From positions 248,001-312,000 of the forward strand of contig NZ_JABJXU010000001.1 in assembly GCF_013155265.1 (NCBI RefSeq): a stretch of 64,000 bases of DNA, given 5' to 3'. The notes beneath the pieces are model-generated. The model was given only the letters and a program-made list of their open reading frames with translations. It ran no database searches and was not told where the DNA came from. This document shows, piece by piece, positions 20,142 to 29,253 of the stretch (the first letter of the stretch is position 1; every line of letters starts with the position of its first letter). The stretch is from Enterococcus sp. MMGLQ5-1 (GTDB taxonomy: Bacteria > Bacillota > Bacilli > Lactobacillales > Streptococcaceae). A program made the translations under genes and the position numbers.

Positions 20142-20576
20142 ATGAGTATTGTAGAAAAAAATATGATCAAGCTTAATCAGTCTTTTACAGATAAGGATGA
20201 AGCCATTCGTTATTGTGGTCAGGTACTTTTAAAAGCAGGTTGTATTGATAGCGGCTATATCGATGCGATGATTGAACGTAATAACTCACTTTCAGTTTAT
20301 ATGGGGAACTTTATAGCGATTCCTCATGGTACAGATGAGGCTAAGACACTGGTTAAAAAAACAGGTATTACGATTGTTCAAGTACCACATGGTGTTGAAT
20401 TTGGTACAGCGGACGACTCCAAAATTGCAACAGTCCTTTTTGGGATTGCTGGCGTCGGAAATGAACACTTAGATTTAATTCAAAAAATTGCCGTTTTTTG
20501 TGCGGATGTTGATAATGTTGTAAAGCTTGCCGATGCACAATCTGAAGCAGAAATTATGTCTTATTTCAATATTTAA
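20142..20576 (+). CDS. mtlF: mannitol PTS EIIA component
   Basis: Passes phosphate from HPr to the EIIB domain of MtlA. 144 residues, cytosolic, with the active-site His62 in IAIPHGT. A separate EIIA matches the EIICB architecture of MtlA. GGAG precedes the ATG. Followed by mtlD after 174 bp that contain no gene but a palindrome. Confidence 0.95.
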   Translation: MSIVEKNMIKLNQSFTDKDEAIRYCGQVLLKAGCIDSGYIDAMIERNNSLSVYMGNFIAIPHGTDEAKTLVKKTGITIVQVPHGVEFGTADDSKIATVLFGIAGVGNEHLDLIQKIAVFCADVDNVVKLADAQSEAEIMSYFNI

Positions 20577-20579
20577 TAG

Positions 20580-20591
20580 CGTATATATACG
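20580..20591. repeat. 12-bp perfect palindrome between mtlF and mtlD
   Basis: CGTATATATACG lies four bases after the mtlF stop. It could be an operator or only a chance AT-rich palindrome; nothing else in the gap explains it. Confidence 0.35.
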
Positions 20592-20750
20592 TCTATCAAA
20601 CTAGTATAAACAAGCATTGACGACTTAAAGTTACTTGATTGGAATGATTTCTTAATCCTGAAAGATAGATACAAGCTTTTTATGAAAGCTGATAAAGTGA
20701 TTATTCAATTTTGTCAAGAGGTCGTCTTAAATAAAAAAGGAGTATTAATA

Positions 20751-21896
20751 ATGAAAGCAATACATTTTGGTGCAGGTAATATTGGTCGTGGTTTTATTGG
20801 AGAAGTTTTATCACAAAATGGATTTGAAATTACGTTTGTGGATATCAACTCAACAATCATTGATGCTTTAAAAGAAAGAAAAAGCTATGAGGTTGAAATT
20901 GCTGATGCAAATCATCAACGCATTTCGGTTGCTAATGTAGATGGCTTGAATAATCAAACTGAGGCGGCTGAAGTTGTAAAAGCGATTGCCGATGCTGATT
21001 TAGTCACAACGGCGATTGGACCTAATATTTTACCGTTTATCGCAGAATTAATTGCTGAAGGCATTAAGACACGCCAAGCAGCAGGCAATCAAACACCACT
21101 TGATGTAATTGCTTGTGAAAATATGATTGGTGGCTCTGAATTTTTATTTGAAAAGGTACGTGCCTTTTTAGATGATCAAGCACAAGCCTATGTTGCCGAG
21201 TATATAGGCTTCCCGAATGCAGCGGTTGATCGAATTGTCCCTATTCAGTCGCATGAGGATCCATTATTTGTTTCAGTTGAACCTTTTAATGAGTGGGTTA
21301 TTGATGACTCAGCCCGCAAGGCAAAACAAATTAGTATTAAGGGTGTTGAATATGTGCCTGACTTATTGCCCTACATTGAACGTAAGCTTTTCTCTGTCAA
21401 TACAGGTCATGCGACGGTGGCTTACAATGGGGCTTTTTACGGCTTTAAGACAATTGATGAGGCGATTAAAGACGAACGCGTTTTAACGGCTGTCAAAGCA
21501 GTTTTAGGTGAAACTGGTTCACTTGTGATTAATAAATGGGGTTTTGATTCAGTAAAGCACCAAGCGTATATTAATAAAATTATTTCTCGTTTTCAAAATC
21601 CATATATTTCGGATGATATCACACGTGTTGCGCGTACACCAATCAGAAAGCTTGGCTTTGACGAACGTTTTATTCGACCAATCCGTGAGCTCAAATCACG
21701 TGATTTAGATTATGCTGCCTTACTTGAAACCGCAGCTAAGGTTTTCTTATACCGTGATGAAAACGACGCGCAGGCAGTTGAATTAGCTGGAAAATTAGCT
21801 AATCAGGATTTAACTGCTGTCATCATGGAAGTGACTGGTTTGGAGGATACGGAGCTAATTCAAGAAATTCAAACAACGGTTGAAAAGCTAAAGTAA
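20751..21896 (+). CDS. mtlD: mannitol-1-phosphate 5-dehydrogenase
   Basis: Oxidises mannitol-1-phosphate to fructose-6-phosphate with NAD. Seen: N-terminal Rossmann motif FGAGNIGRGFIG (residues 5-16), VDRIVPIQ and the catalytic Lys region IERKLFSVNTGHA typical of long-chain polyol dehydrogenases. 381 residues, normal. The start at ATG 20751 follows AAGGAG; a longer frame from 20682 is upstream spacer. Last gene of the mtl operon. Confidence 0.96.
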   Translation: MKAIHFGAGNIGRGFIGEVLSQNGFEITFVDINSTIIDALKERKSYEVEIADANHQRISVANVDGLNNQTEAAEVVKAIADADLVTTAIGPNILPFIAELIAEGIKTRQAAGNQTPLDVIACENMIGGSEFLFEKVRAFLDDQAQAYVAEYIGFPNAAVDRIVPIQSHEDPLFVSVEPFNEWVIDDSARKAKQISIKGVEYVPDLLPYIERKLFSVNTGHATVAYNGAFYGFKTIDEAIKDERVLTAVKAVLGETGSLVINKWGFDSVKHQAYINKIISRFQNPYISDDITRVARTPIRKLGFDERFIRPIRELKSRDLDYAALLETAAKVFLYRDENDAQAVELAGKLANQDLTAVIMEVTGLEDTELIQEIQTTVEKLK

Positions 21897-21938
21897 GCTG
21901 TTAATTGGCAAAAAAACATCTCTGGTAAGAGCTAATTG

Positions 21939-21970
21939 AAAGGGGTTGGGACTTTTGTCCCAACCCCTTT
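21939..21970. terminator. strong hairpin after mtlD
   Basis: Perfect 14-bp stem with a TTTT loop forms one end of element A; flanked by AAA/TTT. Likely ends mtlD transcription although the following T run is short. Confidence 0.6.
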
Positions 21971-22290
21971 CGGATTGTTCGTAATTTACGCTGAACAATG
22001 CGACAGCGACTAGTTAACGCCTAAGCGGAAAATCCGCTAAGGCACGTCTTGCACTTTGGCAAAAATCGCCAAAGTGAATGATTGCAAGACTGGCTTGTCT
22101 AACAGGCTTTCTATCCTAAAACTGTTCAAACAGTTACGTCATCCGGTCAGACAGAGAACGTCTGTCTGACCGGATGACTCGTCTATTTTTCACAGCTTTA
22201 ATCAGAGATAGAAAGCATCTTGTTTTAAGATTTTTTGACAAGGCAATTTAGTTTATTTTCTACGTCGGTAAACGTCTGTTGTTCCACCTT
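21939..22290 (-). repeat. hairpin-rich dispersed element, copy A
   Basis: A 350-bp non-coding chain of hairpins: a perfect 14-pair stem (21939-21970), then stems at 22019-22044 and 22046-22090, then a core (22103-22217) with a closing 10-pair stem GCTTTCTATC/GATAGAAAGC enclosing a perfect 17-pair stem GTCATCCGGTCAGACAG (22138 onward). The core and both flanks are homologous, in inverted orientation, to the element at 28947-29189. Fills the mtlD-azoreductase gap. Confidence 0.85.
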
Positions 22291-22321
22291 CACTTGGAAG
22301 TTCAGCCAAGTGGTGTTTTTT
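22285..22321 (+). terminator. plus-strand terminator at the end of element A
   Basis: Stem CACTTGG / CCAAGTG with loop AAGTTCAG, followed by GTGTTTTTT. It would stop plus-strand readthrough before the convergent azoreductase gene. Confidence 0.65.
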
Positions 22322-22329
22322 ATTAACTA

Positions 22330-22950
22330 TTAAAAATTAGCAGCAATTGCTTTGGCACTATTTTGTGCGGCTTCCAATATTTCGGCCTTACGTTCTGGCT
22401 GATAATCAATACCCTCAATAAAAATTTGATTTACTTCATCGGCACCTAAAAATTCAAAAATCCCCTTAACATACAATGATGAAGCATCTTTGCCTTCATA
22501 AAAGCCACCATTTGATTGAATATGAAGTGTTTTTTTACCGGGAACGAGCGGCGTAGGTCCATTTTCAGTATATTTAAAGGTTTTACCAGCTACATTAATT
22601 GCATCAAACCATGCTTTCAAGCGTGTTGGCACATTTAAGTTCCAAAGTGGATTAGCTACAATTACTTTATCTGCTTCGATAAATTGATCAATAAGTTCAT
22701 TCAAACGAGTAACCTTTTGTACCTGATCATCGCTAAGCTCTGTCAATGCTTTACCACCAGCTAATGCGCCCCATGCAGTTAAAACATCCTTATCAATTTC
22801 AGGAATGAAGCTATTGTATAAGTCAACGATTTCGACTGTGTCATTGGGATTTAATTCTTGATATTCATTAATAAATGTGTCGAGGATTAAAATTGAACGA
22901 GAGGTTTCGGCATCTAAAGGATGCGATTTGATAACTAAAAGTTTTGACAT
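22330..22950 (-). CDS. FMN-dependent NADH azoreductase / quinone reductase family
   Basis: Flavodoxin-fold reductase of the AzoR/AcpD family, 206 residues. Seen: N-terminal LVIKSHPLDAETSRS flavin phosphate-binding region, NPLWNLNVPTRLKAWFD, and IQSNGGFYEG. Such enzymes reduce azo dyes and quinones with NADH and are thought to protect against electrophiles. The start at 22950 follows GGAGG; a longer frame lacks a ribosome site. Single gene, convergent with mtlD. Confidence 0.88.
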   Translation of the reverse strand: MSKLLVIKSHPLDAETSRSILILDTFINEYQELNPNDTVEIVDLYNSFIPEIDKDVLTAWGALAGGKALTELSDDQVQKVTRLNELIDQFIEADKVIVANPLWNLNVPTRLKAWFDAINVAGKTFKYTENGPTPLVPGKKTLHIQSNGGFYEGKDASSLYVKGIFEFLGADEVNQIFIEGIDYQPERKAEILEAAQNSAKAIAANF

Positions 22951-23196
22951 ATTGTATTGCCTCCATTGATTAATAATTTTTTTATAACAATACAATCATA
23001 TCTAAAAGGTTAATCATTTCGCAATTTATTTGCTCACTAAAAGTAAGTGATTTTTAACCCTTCTTAAGAATTTGGAAATAAGTAGTATAATTTGTTAAAA
23101 TGAGATAGTTTAGACTATATTCGTATAGTGTATCTATTTTAAACGGGCTGATTTTTTGATTTCAGCTTCGGACAAATTATATAAGGTAGGTAAAAA

Positions 23197-25341
23197 ATGC
23201 GTAGTGATCGATATCGTCAGGAAACTGAAATAGAAAAAAAACCGACTCTTTTTAGAGAAAAGCTATTTTTTTGGTTTAAGCGCTTTTGGAAAAAATATCA
23301 ATTAACAAAAATTATTTTATTAATCGGACTTACCACGATTTTGGTTATTAGCTCGTATTTATTTTATTTGGCTAAAACAACCAATGTCTCTGCTCTACAG
23401 TCATCTTTAGAGACTAATACAGTCATTTACGATGAGGATGATCAAGAGGCCGGTGCACTTTATGGTCAAAAAGGGACTTATGTTAAATTGAGCGAAATTT
23501 CACCCTATGTTCAAGAGGCCGTTGTTTCAACAGAGGACCGTAGCTTTTATAAGAATAATGGTATAGATTTAACAGGTCTAGCACGTGCTGTGGTTGGCAA
23601 GGCAACCTTTGGCTTAATTGGTGGTGGTGGTGGCTCAACCATCACACAGCAACTAGCTAAAAATGCCTATTTAACCTTAGATCAAACAATGACGCGTAAA
23701 GCGCGTGAAATCTTTTTGGCGCTGGAAATTAACAAAAAGTATTCTAAAGACGAGATTTTGACAATGTATCTTAACCAGTCCTATTTTGGAAATGGTGTCT
23801 GGGGCGTTGAGGATGCTTCACAACGTTATTTTGGTGTTTCTGCCAAAGATTTATCAATTGGTCAGGCAGCAACGATTGTTGGCATGCTAAAGGGCCCTGA
23901 AATCTATAATCCTGTTGATTCGCCTGAAAATGCTAATAATCGACGTGATACAGTTTTAAGTAATATGGTGGAACAAAAAAATATTTCGCAGGCACAAGCT
24001 GACCAAGAAGCGAGTATCGATATTTCAACTTTAGTTAATAATAATTATCAGGAGGATACAAGTGAAAATTATAAATATCCATCCTATTATGATGCTGTTA
24101 TTAATGAGGCAATCGACGAATACGGTTTAACCGAAAAGCAAATTTTAAATGACGGTTATAAAATATATACAACACTCAATCAAAATTACCAAGTGAGTAT
24201 GCAAACGACCTATGCCAATACTTACTTATTCCCGCAGGCTGATGACGGTGAATATGCACAGTCTGCCTCAGTCGCGATTGATCCTGAGACAGGTGGTGTT
24301 CAAGCGTTAGTTGGTAATGTCGATACTGGTGAGGGGCATACCTTCCGTGGCTTTAATTACGCAACGCAATCTAAGCGTTCTCCCGGCTCAACCATTAAGC
24401 CTTTGGTTGTTTATACACCGGCGATTGAAGCTGGTTGGTCAATTAATAAGGTTTTGGAAGACCAGCCACATGATTATAATGGCTACAATCCTCAAAACTA
24501 TGGGGGGACCTACTCTGGTGAAGTGCCGATGTATCAGGCGTTAGCAAATAGCTTAAACTTACCTGCTGTTTGGACAATGAATAAATTAGGCATCAACGGT
24601 GCTTATCAGATGGGCTTAGATTTTGGTCTTAATTTAACTGAAGATAATAAAAAATTGGGTCTAGCCTTGGGAAGTGGTGTTCAAACAAATCCATATCAAA
24701 TGGCACAAGCATATGCAACCTTCGCCAATGACGGTGTCCAGGTCAAAGCGCATTTAATTCGTAAAATTGTTGATGGAACCGGTGCTGTTGTAGCAGAGGC
24801 AAAGGTAACTAAAACGAGAGTAATCGATAAATCTACTGCGGATAAAATGACCTCGATGATGTTGGGTACTTACACAAATGGTACTGGTGTATACGCAGCA
24901 CCCTACGGCTATACTTTAGCAGGAAAAACTGGGACAACTGAAACGGATTTTGATGCTAATTTAACAGATGATCAATGGGTGATTGGCTATACGAAAGATG
25001 TTGTTGTAACAACTTGGCTAGGCTTTGCTAAAACTGATGAAACACATTATTTAACCGGTATTTCGGCTCAGCAGGCCTCTGCCATTTTCAAAGATCAAAT
25101 GAGTCGGCTTTTGCCTTATACTGCCAATACGCAATTTACAGTTGAAAATGCCTATTATCAATCAGGTTATGAGTCAGAGGTGACGACTGACTCAACAAGT
25201 GAAGAAGCAACGACAGCTAGCAAGTATATTGATGAGGCCAAGAGTGCGTTAGAAAAGGCTAAGGAGAAATTGAAGGATACAGATGATCTTAAGGAACGTG
25301 CAAGCAATCTCTGGGATAACATTAAGGGGCTATTTAATTAG
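23197..25341 (+). CDS. class A penicillin-binding protein (PBP2a-like)
   Basis: Bifunctional peptidoglycan polymerase/crosslinker, 714 residues. Short basic cytoplasmic N terminus, one membrane anchor (about 38-58), GT51 glycosyltransferase with catalytic Glu113 (STEDRSFY) and GGSTITQQLAKN, then the transpeptidase with Ser398-x-x-Lys401 (GSTIK), SLN (452-454) and KTGT (577-580). The acidic, Ser/Thr- and Lys-rich C-terminal tail (about 655-714) is predicted helical. GC-poor promoter with TATAAT near 23088. Monocistronic; its terminator lies inside a repeat copy. Confidence 0.93.
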   Translation: MRSDRYRQETEIEKKPTLFREKLFFWFKRFWKKYQLTKIILLIGLTTILVISSYLFYLAKTTNVSALQSSLETNTVIYDEDDQEAGALYGQKGTYVKLSEISPYVQEAVVSTEDRSFYKNNGIDLTGLARAVVGKATFGLIGGGGGSTITQQLAKNAYLTLDQTMTRKAREIFLALEINKKYSKDEILTMYLNQSYFGNGVWGVEDASQRYFGVSAKDLSIGQAATIVGMLKGPEIYNPVDSPENANNRRDTVLSNMVEQKNISQAQADQEASIDISTLVNNNYQEDTSENYKYPSYYDAVINEAIDEYGLTEKQILNDGYKIYTTLNQNYQVSMQTTYANTYLFPQADDGEYAQSASVAIDPETGGVQALVGNVDTGEGHTFRGFNYATQSKRSPGSTIKPLVVYTPAIEAGWSINKVLEDQPHDYNGYNPQNYGGTYSGEVPMYQALANSLNLPAVWTMNKLGINGAYQMGLDFGLNLTEDNKKLGLALGSGVQTNPYQMAQAYATFANDGVQVKAHLIRKIVDGTGAVVAEAKVTKTRVIDKSTADKMTSMMLGTYTNGTGVYAAPYGYTLAGKTGTTETDFDANLTDDQWVIGYTKDVVVTTWLGFAKTDETHYLTGISAQQASAIFKDQMSRLLPYTANTQFTVENAYYQSGYESEVTTDSTSEEATTASKYIDEAKSALEKAKEKLKDTDDLKERASNLWDNIKGLFN

Positions 25342-25383
25342 CTTGTATGTGGTATAGGTTATTAGATTATTTTTGATTAGAGG

Positions 25384-25590
25384 TTGATAAATACTGGTTT
25401 GATGTCAAATCGGACTGTTTTTACTAAAATGATTAATATGGATGTTAGGCAGTCGTCAGAAGACGACTGCCTTTTGTTGTCTGGCTGTGAAACCGACATT
25501 GTTTCTTGGAAAGATTGGATAATTTGCAAATACCTAGGTGACTTCACTTTAGGACGATATGTCTTTTTATCATTTTAAGATAAATAAAAA
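25384..25590 (+). repeat. terminator-associated intergenic repeat, copy 2
   Basis: Head aligned with copy 1 (ACTAAAATGATTAATATGG then the 11-pair GGCAGTCGTC hairpin), then GACATTGTTTCTTGGAAAG and a tail CATTTTAAGATAAATAAAAA that matches the copy at 51.7 kb. A 64-codon reading frame across it has no family resemblance and is taken as chance. Confidence 0.7.
25447..25476 (+). terminator. terminator after the PBP gene
   Basis: Perfect 11-pair stem AGGCAGTCGTC / GACGACTGCCT with an AGAA loop and TTTTGTT. Confidence 0.85.
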
Positions 25591-25637
25591 TACTGTATCC
25601 TGTAAGCTGCTATGCTTATGAGATACAGTATTATTTT
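25586..25637. terminator. bidirectional terminator after ppiA
   Basis: Stem AATACTGTATC / GATACAGTATT with a second inner stem (TAAG/CTTA) and A/T runs on both sides. Confidence 0.8.
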
Positions 25638-26404
25638 TATGCTTTTGCTTCTTGAATCACTTTGACTGAGGTAATTTTAACTGGATCCTTTGGCGTACTA
25701 GATTCACCAGAAGAACTTTCCGTAACTTCAGCTGTGGCAATTTTGTCAACAACATCCATGCCCTCAATCACTTGGCCAAAGACTGTATAATCACCGTCTA
25801 GTGAAGGATTACCACCATTTTTATAGGCTTCAATGATTTTTTTAGGATAGTCATCATATAAGAGACCATCACTTTGGTCTTTGTTATTTTGATTGATGAA
25901 AAATTGTGAACCATTTGTATCAGCACCAGCATTTGCCATAGAGAGTGCACCACGAAGATTATATAATTGGTTGCTGATTTCATTTTTGAAGCCATTACCA
26001 CTATCAATCTTTTTGTCCTTATCTTTCCAAATAGACTCGCCACCAGTGCCATCTCCCTTTGGATCACCACCTTGAATCATAAAATTATTGATAACACGAT
26101 GAAAAGTGGTGTTATCATAATAACCTGCTTTGGCGTGCGTGATAAAATTTTCAACAGCGAGTGGTGCTTGTTCATTGAAAAGCTTAATTTTAATGTTGCC
26201 AGCTGTCGTTTCAAGCTCGACGACAGACTCCTTATCATTCACTTCAGTTGTTAATTGTGGCAATTCTAGCTTATCCAGATCCACCTTTTTTTCGGTCTTG
26301 CTTTCTGAAGTTGAGCTCTCGCTTTCACTTGAGCTTGTACTGTTACATGCGGATAGCATTAGTACAGAAATACCTGTAATTAAGACTGTAAAAATTTTTT
26401 TCAT
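25637..26404 (-). CDS. secreted cyclophilin-type peptidyl-prolyl isomerase, lipoprotein
   Basis: 255 residues. Lipoprotein signal with lipobox LSAC (Cys20) after a hydrophobic stretch, a Ser/Glu-rich linker (about 22-40), then a cyclophilin domain: FHRVINNFMIQGGDP and LSMANAGADTNGSQFFI. Anchored outside the membrane, likely assisting folding of exported proteins, as PpiA does in lactococci. Monocistronic, convergent with the PBP gene. Confidence 0.93.
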   Translation of the reverse strand: MKKIFTVLITGISVLMLSACNSTSSSESESSTSESKTEKKVDLDKLELPQLTTEVNDKESVVELETTAGNIKIKLFNEQAPLAVENFITHAKAGYYDNTTFHRVINNFMIQGGDPKGDGTGGESIWKDKDKKIDSGNGFKNEISNQLYNLRGALSMANAGADTNGSQFFINQNNKDQSDGLLYDDYPKKIIEAYKNGGNPSLDGDYTVFGQVIEGMDVVDKIATAEVTESSSGESSTPKDPVKITSVKVIQEAKA

Positions 26405-26632
26405 TTATTTAGAATCCCTTCAAAATAGTTTTCCAATAATTAATCAATACGACTAGTATAGCAAATAATGAGTCTGAAATGCGAATTATTCTCTATTTTT
26501 AAAATATTAAAGTGTTTAAATTTTAATACCATAAGATTGACGAATTGAGTTTAGATATGAGATTATATAATTATAAAAATATTTGAAGATAGTGTTGCTT
26601 TCACTAGATTGATTAAGAGGGTCGTGGATAAT

Positions 26633-27241
26633 TTGAGCAAAAGAGATTTAATTCAAACACTAGTTTTCATAATGGCTATGCTAGTTCTTTTTGTCGTTTT
26701 AAGAATTAATGTTTTTTCTCCTGTTTTAGTGACAGGTAATTCAATGGAGCCAACCTTAAGTGATAAAGAACGACTGATTATCTTAAAGCATCAAAAAATT
26801 TCTCGTTTTGATTTAGTTACTTTTAAATCTCCAGTAAAAAATGAAGACAAAAATTATATTAAACGTATTATTGGTTTACCGGGCGATGAAATTGTTTATA
26901 TGGATGACGTTTTATATATAAATGGTCAAATTTTTCAAGAGCCGTATTTAGATGAAAAAAAGATAGCTCATCAATCAACACAGCCCGATGTTGCCTTCAC
27001 GGCTGATTTTTCATTGACTAGCTTGGCTGGGAAGCCTGCAGATCAAAAAGTGGTTGTTCCCGATAACAGCTATTTTGTCCTAGGTGATAATCGACCAAAG
27101 TCCAACGATTCAAGAAACTTTGGTTTTATTAAAAAATCTGATATTATAGGGGAAGTTAAATTTGCCTATTGGCCATTAAGTAAGTTTGGTCCTGTATCAA
27201 CCATTCAAGAAAAAGAAGAAAATGGCATTACGGACAATTAG
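26633..27241 (+). CDS. lepB: type I signal peptidase
   Basis: Removes signal peptides at the outer membrane face. About 202 residues with one N-terminal membrane segment, catalytic Ser in TGNSMEPTL and catalytic Lys in YIKRIIGLPGDE, and the C-terminal GDNRPKSNDSR box. The start is probably the TTG at 26633, eleven bases after AGAGGG; an in-frame TTG at 26609 would add eight residues but has no ribosome site. Divergent from ppiA. Confidence 0.94.
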   Translation: MSKRDLIQTLVFIMAMLVLFVVLRINVFSPVLVTGNSMEPTLSDKERLIILKHQKISRFDLVTFKSPVKNEDKNYIKRIIGLPGDEIVYMDDVLYINGQIFQEPYLDEKKIAHQSTQPDVAFTADFSLTSLAGKPADQKVVVPDNSYFVLGDNRPKSNDSRNFGFIKKSDIIGEVKFAYWPLSKFGPVSTIQEKEENGITDN

Positions 27242-27301
27242 TCTTACGCCATTAGGCACGAATTATTTTTATCAAATGAATGATAGATAGAGGTGTGCAA
27301 G

Positions 27302-27613
27302 ATGGGTGAAGAAACTAGGTATCAGCTATGTCCTAAATATGAACAAGCATTCCGAATTGTTGGTAAAAAATGGACGGGTCTGATTGTTGATGTACTTTAT
27401 CACAATGGCCTTTGTCGCTTTAAAACTTTAAACCAGCAAATTGAAAATATTTCAGAGCGTGTATTGACTGTTAGATTGAAAGAATTAGAAGCTGAAGGGA
27501 TTGTCTCAAAGTGTGAACGCGAGGAAGTTCCCGGTTATGAATTGACTGAAAAAGGGATTCTACTTGCAAAAGCGCTAAATGAATTGAAAAGCTGGTCTGA
27601 CCAGTTTTGTTGA
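27302..27613 (+). CDS. HxlR-family transcriptional regulator
   Basis: About 103 residues: one winged-helix domain with the HxlR pattern KKWTGLIVDVLYHNGLCRF, LKELEAEGIVSK and YELTEKG. A single Cys near the N terminus (YQLCPKY) is in the place used for redox or electrophile sensing in some members. Start ATG 27302 follows AGAGG. Such regulators often control a neighbouring reductase or transporter, but none is adjacent here. Confidence 0.85.
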   Translation: MGEETRYQLCPKYEQAFRIVGKKWTGLIVDVLYHNGLCRFKTLNQQIENISERVLTVRLKELEAEGIVSKCEREEVPGYELTEKGILLAKALNELKSWSDQFC

Positions 27614-27634
27614 TATGATTTTTGTTAATCTGAA

Positions 27635-27662
27635 TTGACAAACAGTAACAATTTGTTACAAT
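27635..27662 (+). promoter_or_regulatory. promoter of pheS
   Basis: TTGACA (27635-27640) and TACAAT (27657-27662) with a 16-bp spacer, directly before the T-box leader. Confidence 0.8.
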
Positions 27663-27668
27663 TATGAT

Positions 27669-27877
27669 GATATTGATTAACTCAAATTGGAAATAGTAAT
27701 CTGTAAGAAAATAAAGAGAGGTCGGCAAATGCTGAGAGCTGACCATTTTTTGAGCAGATGAATTTCACTCCTATTAGTTTGAGTTCGGCGTAAGTCGTTA
27801 AATGATGAGTGTGCAGCTATACTGCAAATTAGGATGGTACCGCGAGCCTTCGTTCCTTTGGGAATGAAGGCTTTTTT
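27669..27877 (+). ncRNA. T-box riboswitch (phenylalanine) of pheS
   Basis: Stem I begins near GAGAGGTCGGC; the specifier TTC (Phe) is at 27764-27766 followed by A; the T-box core AATTAGGATGGTACCGCG is at 27827-27844; the attenuator stem AGCCTTCGTTCC / GGAATGAAGGCT at 27846-27872 is followed by a T run. Uncharged tRNA-Phe should switch on pheS and, if readthrough occurs, pheT. Confidence 0.93.
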
Positions 27878-27904
27878 AGTTTAAAAAAGTAGAAAGAGGT
27901 TACG

Positions 27905-28942
27905 ATGAGTTTACAAGAAAAATTAGAGGCATTAAGAGATCAAACACAGGCTAAATTGGTGCAAGTAAAGGATTTGAAGTCATTAAATGATTTAAGGATT
28001 GAAACTTTAGGAAAAAAGGGACCAATTGCTGAAGTATTAAAGGGTATGCGTGATTTGTCGAATGAGGAGCGTCCAAAGGTTGGTGCCTTTGCCAATGTAA
28101 TTCGTGATGAAATTACAGCATTTCTTGAAGCTAAAAAGTTGGAGTTAGAAAAAGCAAAAATCAATGCTCAACTAGAAGCCGAAGCAATAGATGTTACCTT
28201 GCCTGGTGCTCAGATTCAGCGTGGTAATCGCCATCTTTTAACACAGATTTCTGAAGAAATTGAAGATATTTTTCTTGGTATGGGCTATCAGGTAGTTGAA
28301 GGCTATGAAGTAGAATCAGATGAATATAATTTTGAACGAATGAATCTTCCAAAGAATCATCCAGCTCGTGATATGCAGGATACTTTTTACATTACAGATG
28401 AAATTTTATTGAGAACCCATACCTCGCCCGTTCAGGCTAGAACAATGGAAAAGCATGATTTCACTAAAGGACCATTGCGCATGATTTCTCCTGGTCGTGT
28501 TTATCGTCGTGATACGGATGATGCAACACATTCACACCAGTTTCATCAAATTGAGGGGCTAGTAATTGATCAAAATATTTCGATGGCTGATTTAAAGGGG
28601 ACGCTGGAATTATTAATTAAAAAAATGTTTGGTGAGGATCGTCGAATTCGTTTGCGACCAAGCTATTTTCCATTCACTGAGCCCTCGGTTGAGGTTGATG
28701 TATCCTGCTTCAAATGTGGTGGCTCTGGTTGTAATGTCTGTAAATGGACTGGCTGGATTGAAATTTTAGGTGCAGGCATGGTTCATCCTCGAGTGCTTGA
28801 AATGAGTGGCATTGATTCAACTAAATATTCAGGTTTTGCCTTCGGAATCGGACAGGAGCGGATTGCCATGTTAAGATATGGGATTAATGATATACGTAGC
28901 TTTTATCTTAACGATATTCGTTTTTCAGAGCAATTTAAATAA
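27905..28942 (+). CDS. pheS: phenylalanyl-tRNA synthetase alpha subunit
   Basis: Catalytic subunit of the alpha2-beta2 enzyme, 345 residues. N-terminal coiled-coil tRNA-binding domain (about 1-90), then the class II core: motif 2 [19 protein letters not shown], motif 3 [13 protein letters not shown], and the usual [17 protein letters not shown] insertion. AGAGG before the ATG. Separated from pheT by 311 bp occupied mostly by element B, unlike the close spacing common for pheST. Confidence 0.97.
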   Translation: MSLQEKLEALRDQTQAKLVQVKDLKSLNDLRIETLGKKGPIAEVLKGMRDLSNEERPKVGAFANVIRDEITAFLEAKKLELEKAKINAQLEAEAIDVTLPGAQIQRGNRHLLTQISEEIEDIFLGMGYQVVEGYEVESDEYNFERMNLPKNHPARDMQDTFYITDEILLRTHTSPVQARTMEKHDFTKGPLRMISPGRVYRRDTDDATHSHQFHQIEGLVIDQNISMADLKGTLELLIKKMFGEDRRIRLRPSYFPFTEPSVEVDVSCFKCGGSGCNVCKWTGWIEILGAGMVHPRVLEMSGIDSTKYSGFAFGIGQERIAMLRYGINDIRSFYLNDIRFSEQFK

Positions 28943-28946
28943 TTAA

Positions 28947-29189
28947 GGAGGTGGGGAAAAGACGTTTAACGACGTAGAAAAAGGTGCTTTCTCTCTCTGA
29001 TTAAAACTGTGAAAAATAGAAGAGTCATTCGTTTATTCAGTCAGACATTTCTGTCTGACCGGATGACGTATCTATTTGAACAGTTTTGAGAAAGAAAGCC
29101 CGTCAAAGCTGGCTGTTTACGCTTTTTAGGCAATTTAGCCTGTAAATTATGAGCATTACGAAAGCGGTAAGAGCTTTGGTCCCACCTCC
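28947..29189 (+). repeat. hairpin-rich dispersed element, copy B, between pheS and pheT
   Basis: 243 bp bounded by perfect 9-bp inverted ends GGAGGTGGG / CCCACCTCC. Inside, GCTTTCT... and ...AGAAAGC close a core containing AAAACTGT/ACAGTTTT and GTCAGACA/TGTCTGAC stems. The core reads as the reverse complement of element A (shared GACGTTTA-CGACGTAGAAA, CTCTGATTAAA-CTGTGAAAAATAGA, TGTCTGACCGGATGACGTA). Non-coding. It begins five bases after the pheS stop. Confidence 0.85.
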
Positions 29190-29253
29190 AATTGTTATTC
29201 AATTTAGAATTAATATTAAAAGAATTTGCTGAAAAATTTGAAAGGAAAAATAA

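Noticed and set aside
21939-22290. Insertion sequence remnant
   Set aside because: No trace of transposase in any frame; inverted ends and hairpins fit a non-coding repeat better.
23103-23119. Met-box-like palindrome ATAGTTTAGACTATA upstream of the PBP gene
   Set aside because: Half-site spacing is one base short of the Met box and the gene has no methionine link.
25384-25578. 64-codon open frame after the PBP gene
   Set aside because: It spans a strong terminator hairpin inside a dispersed repeat and is not conserved in the other copies.
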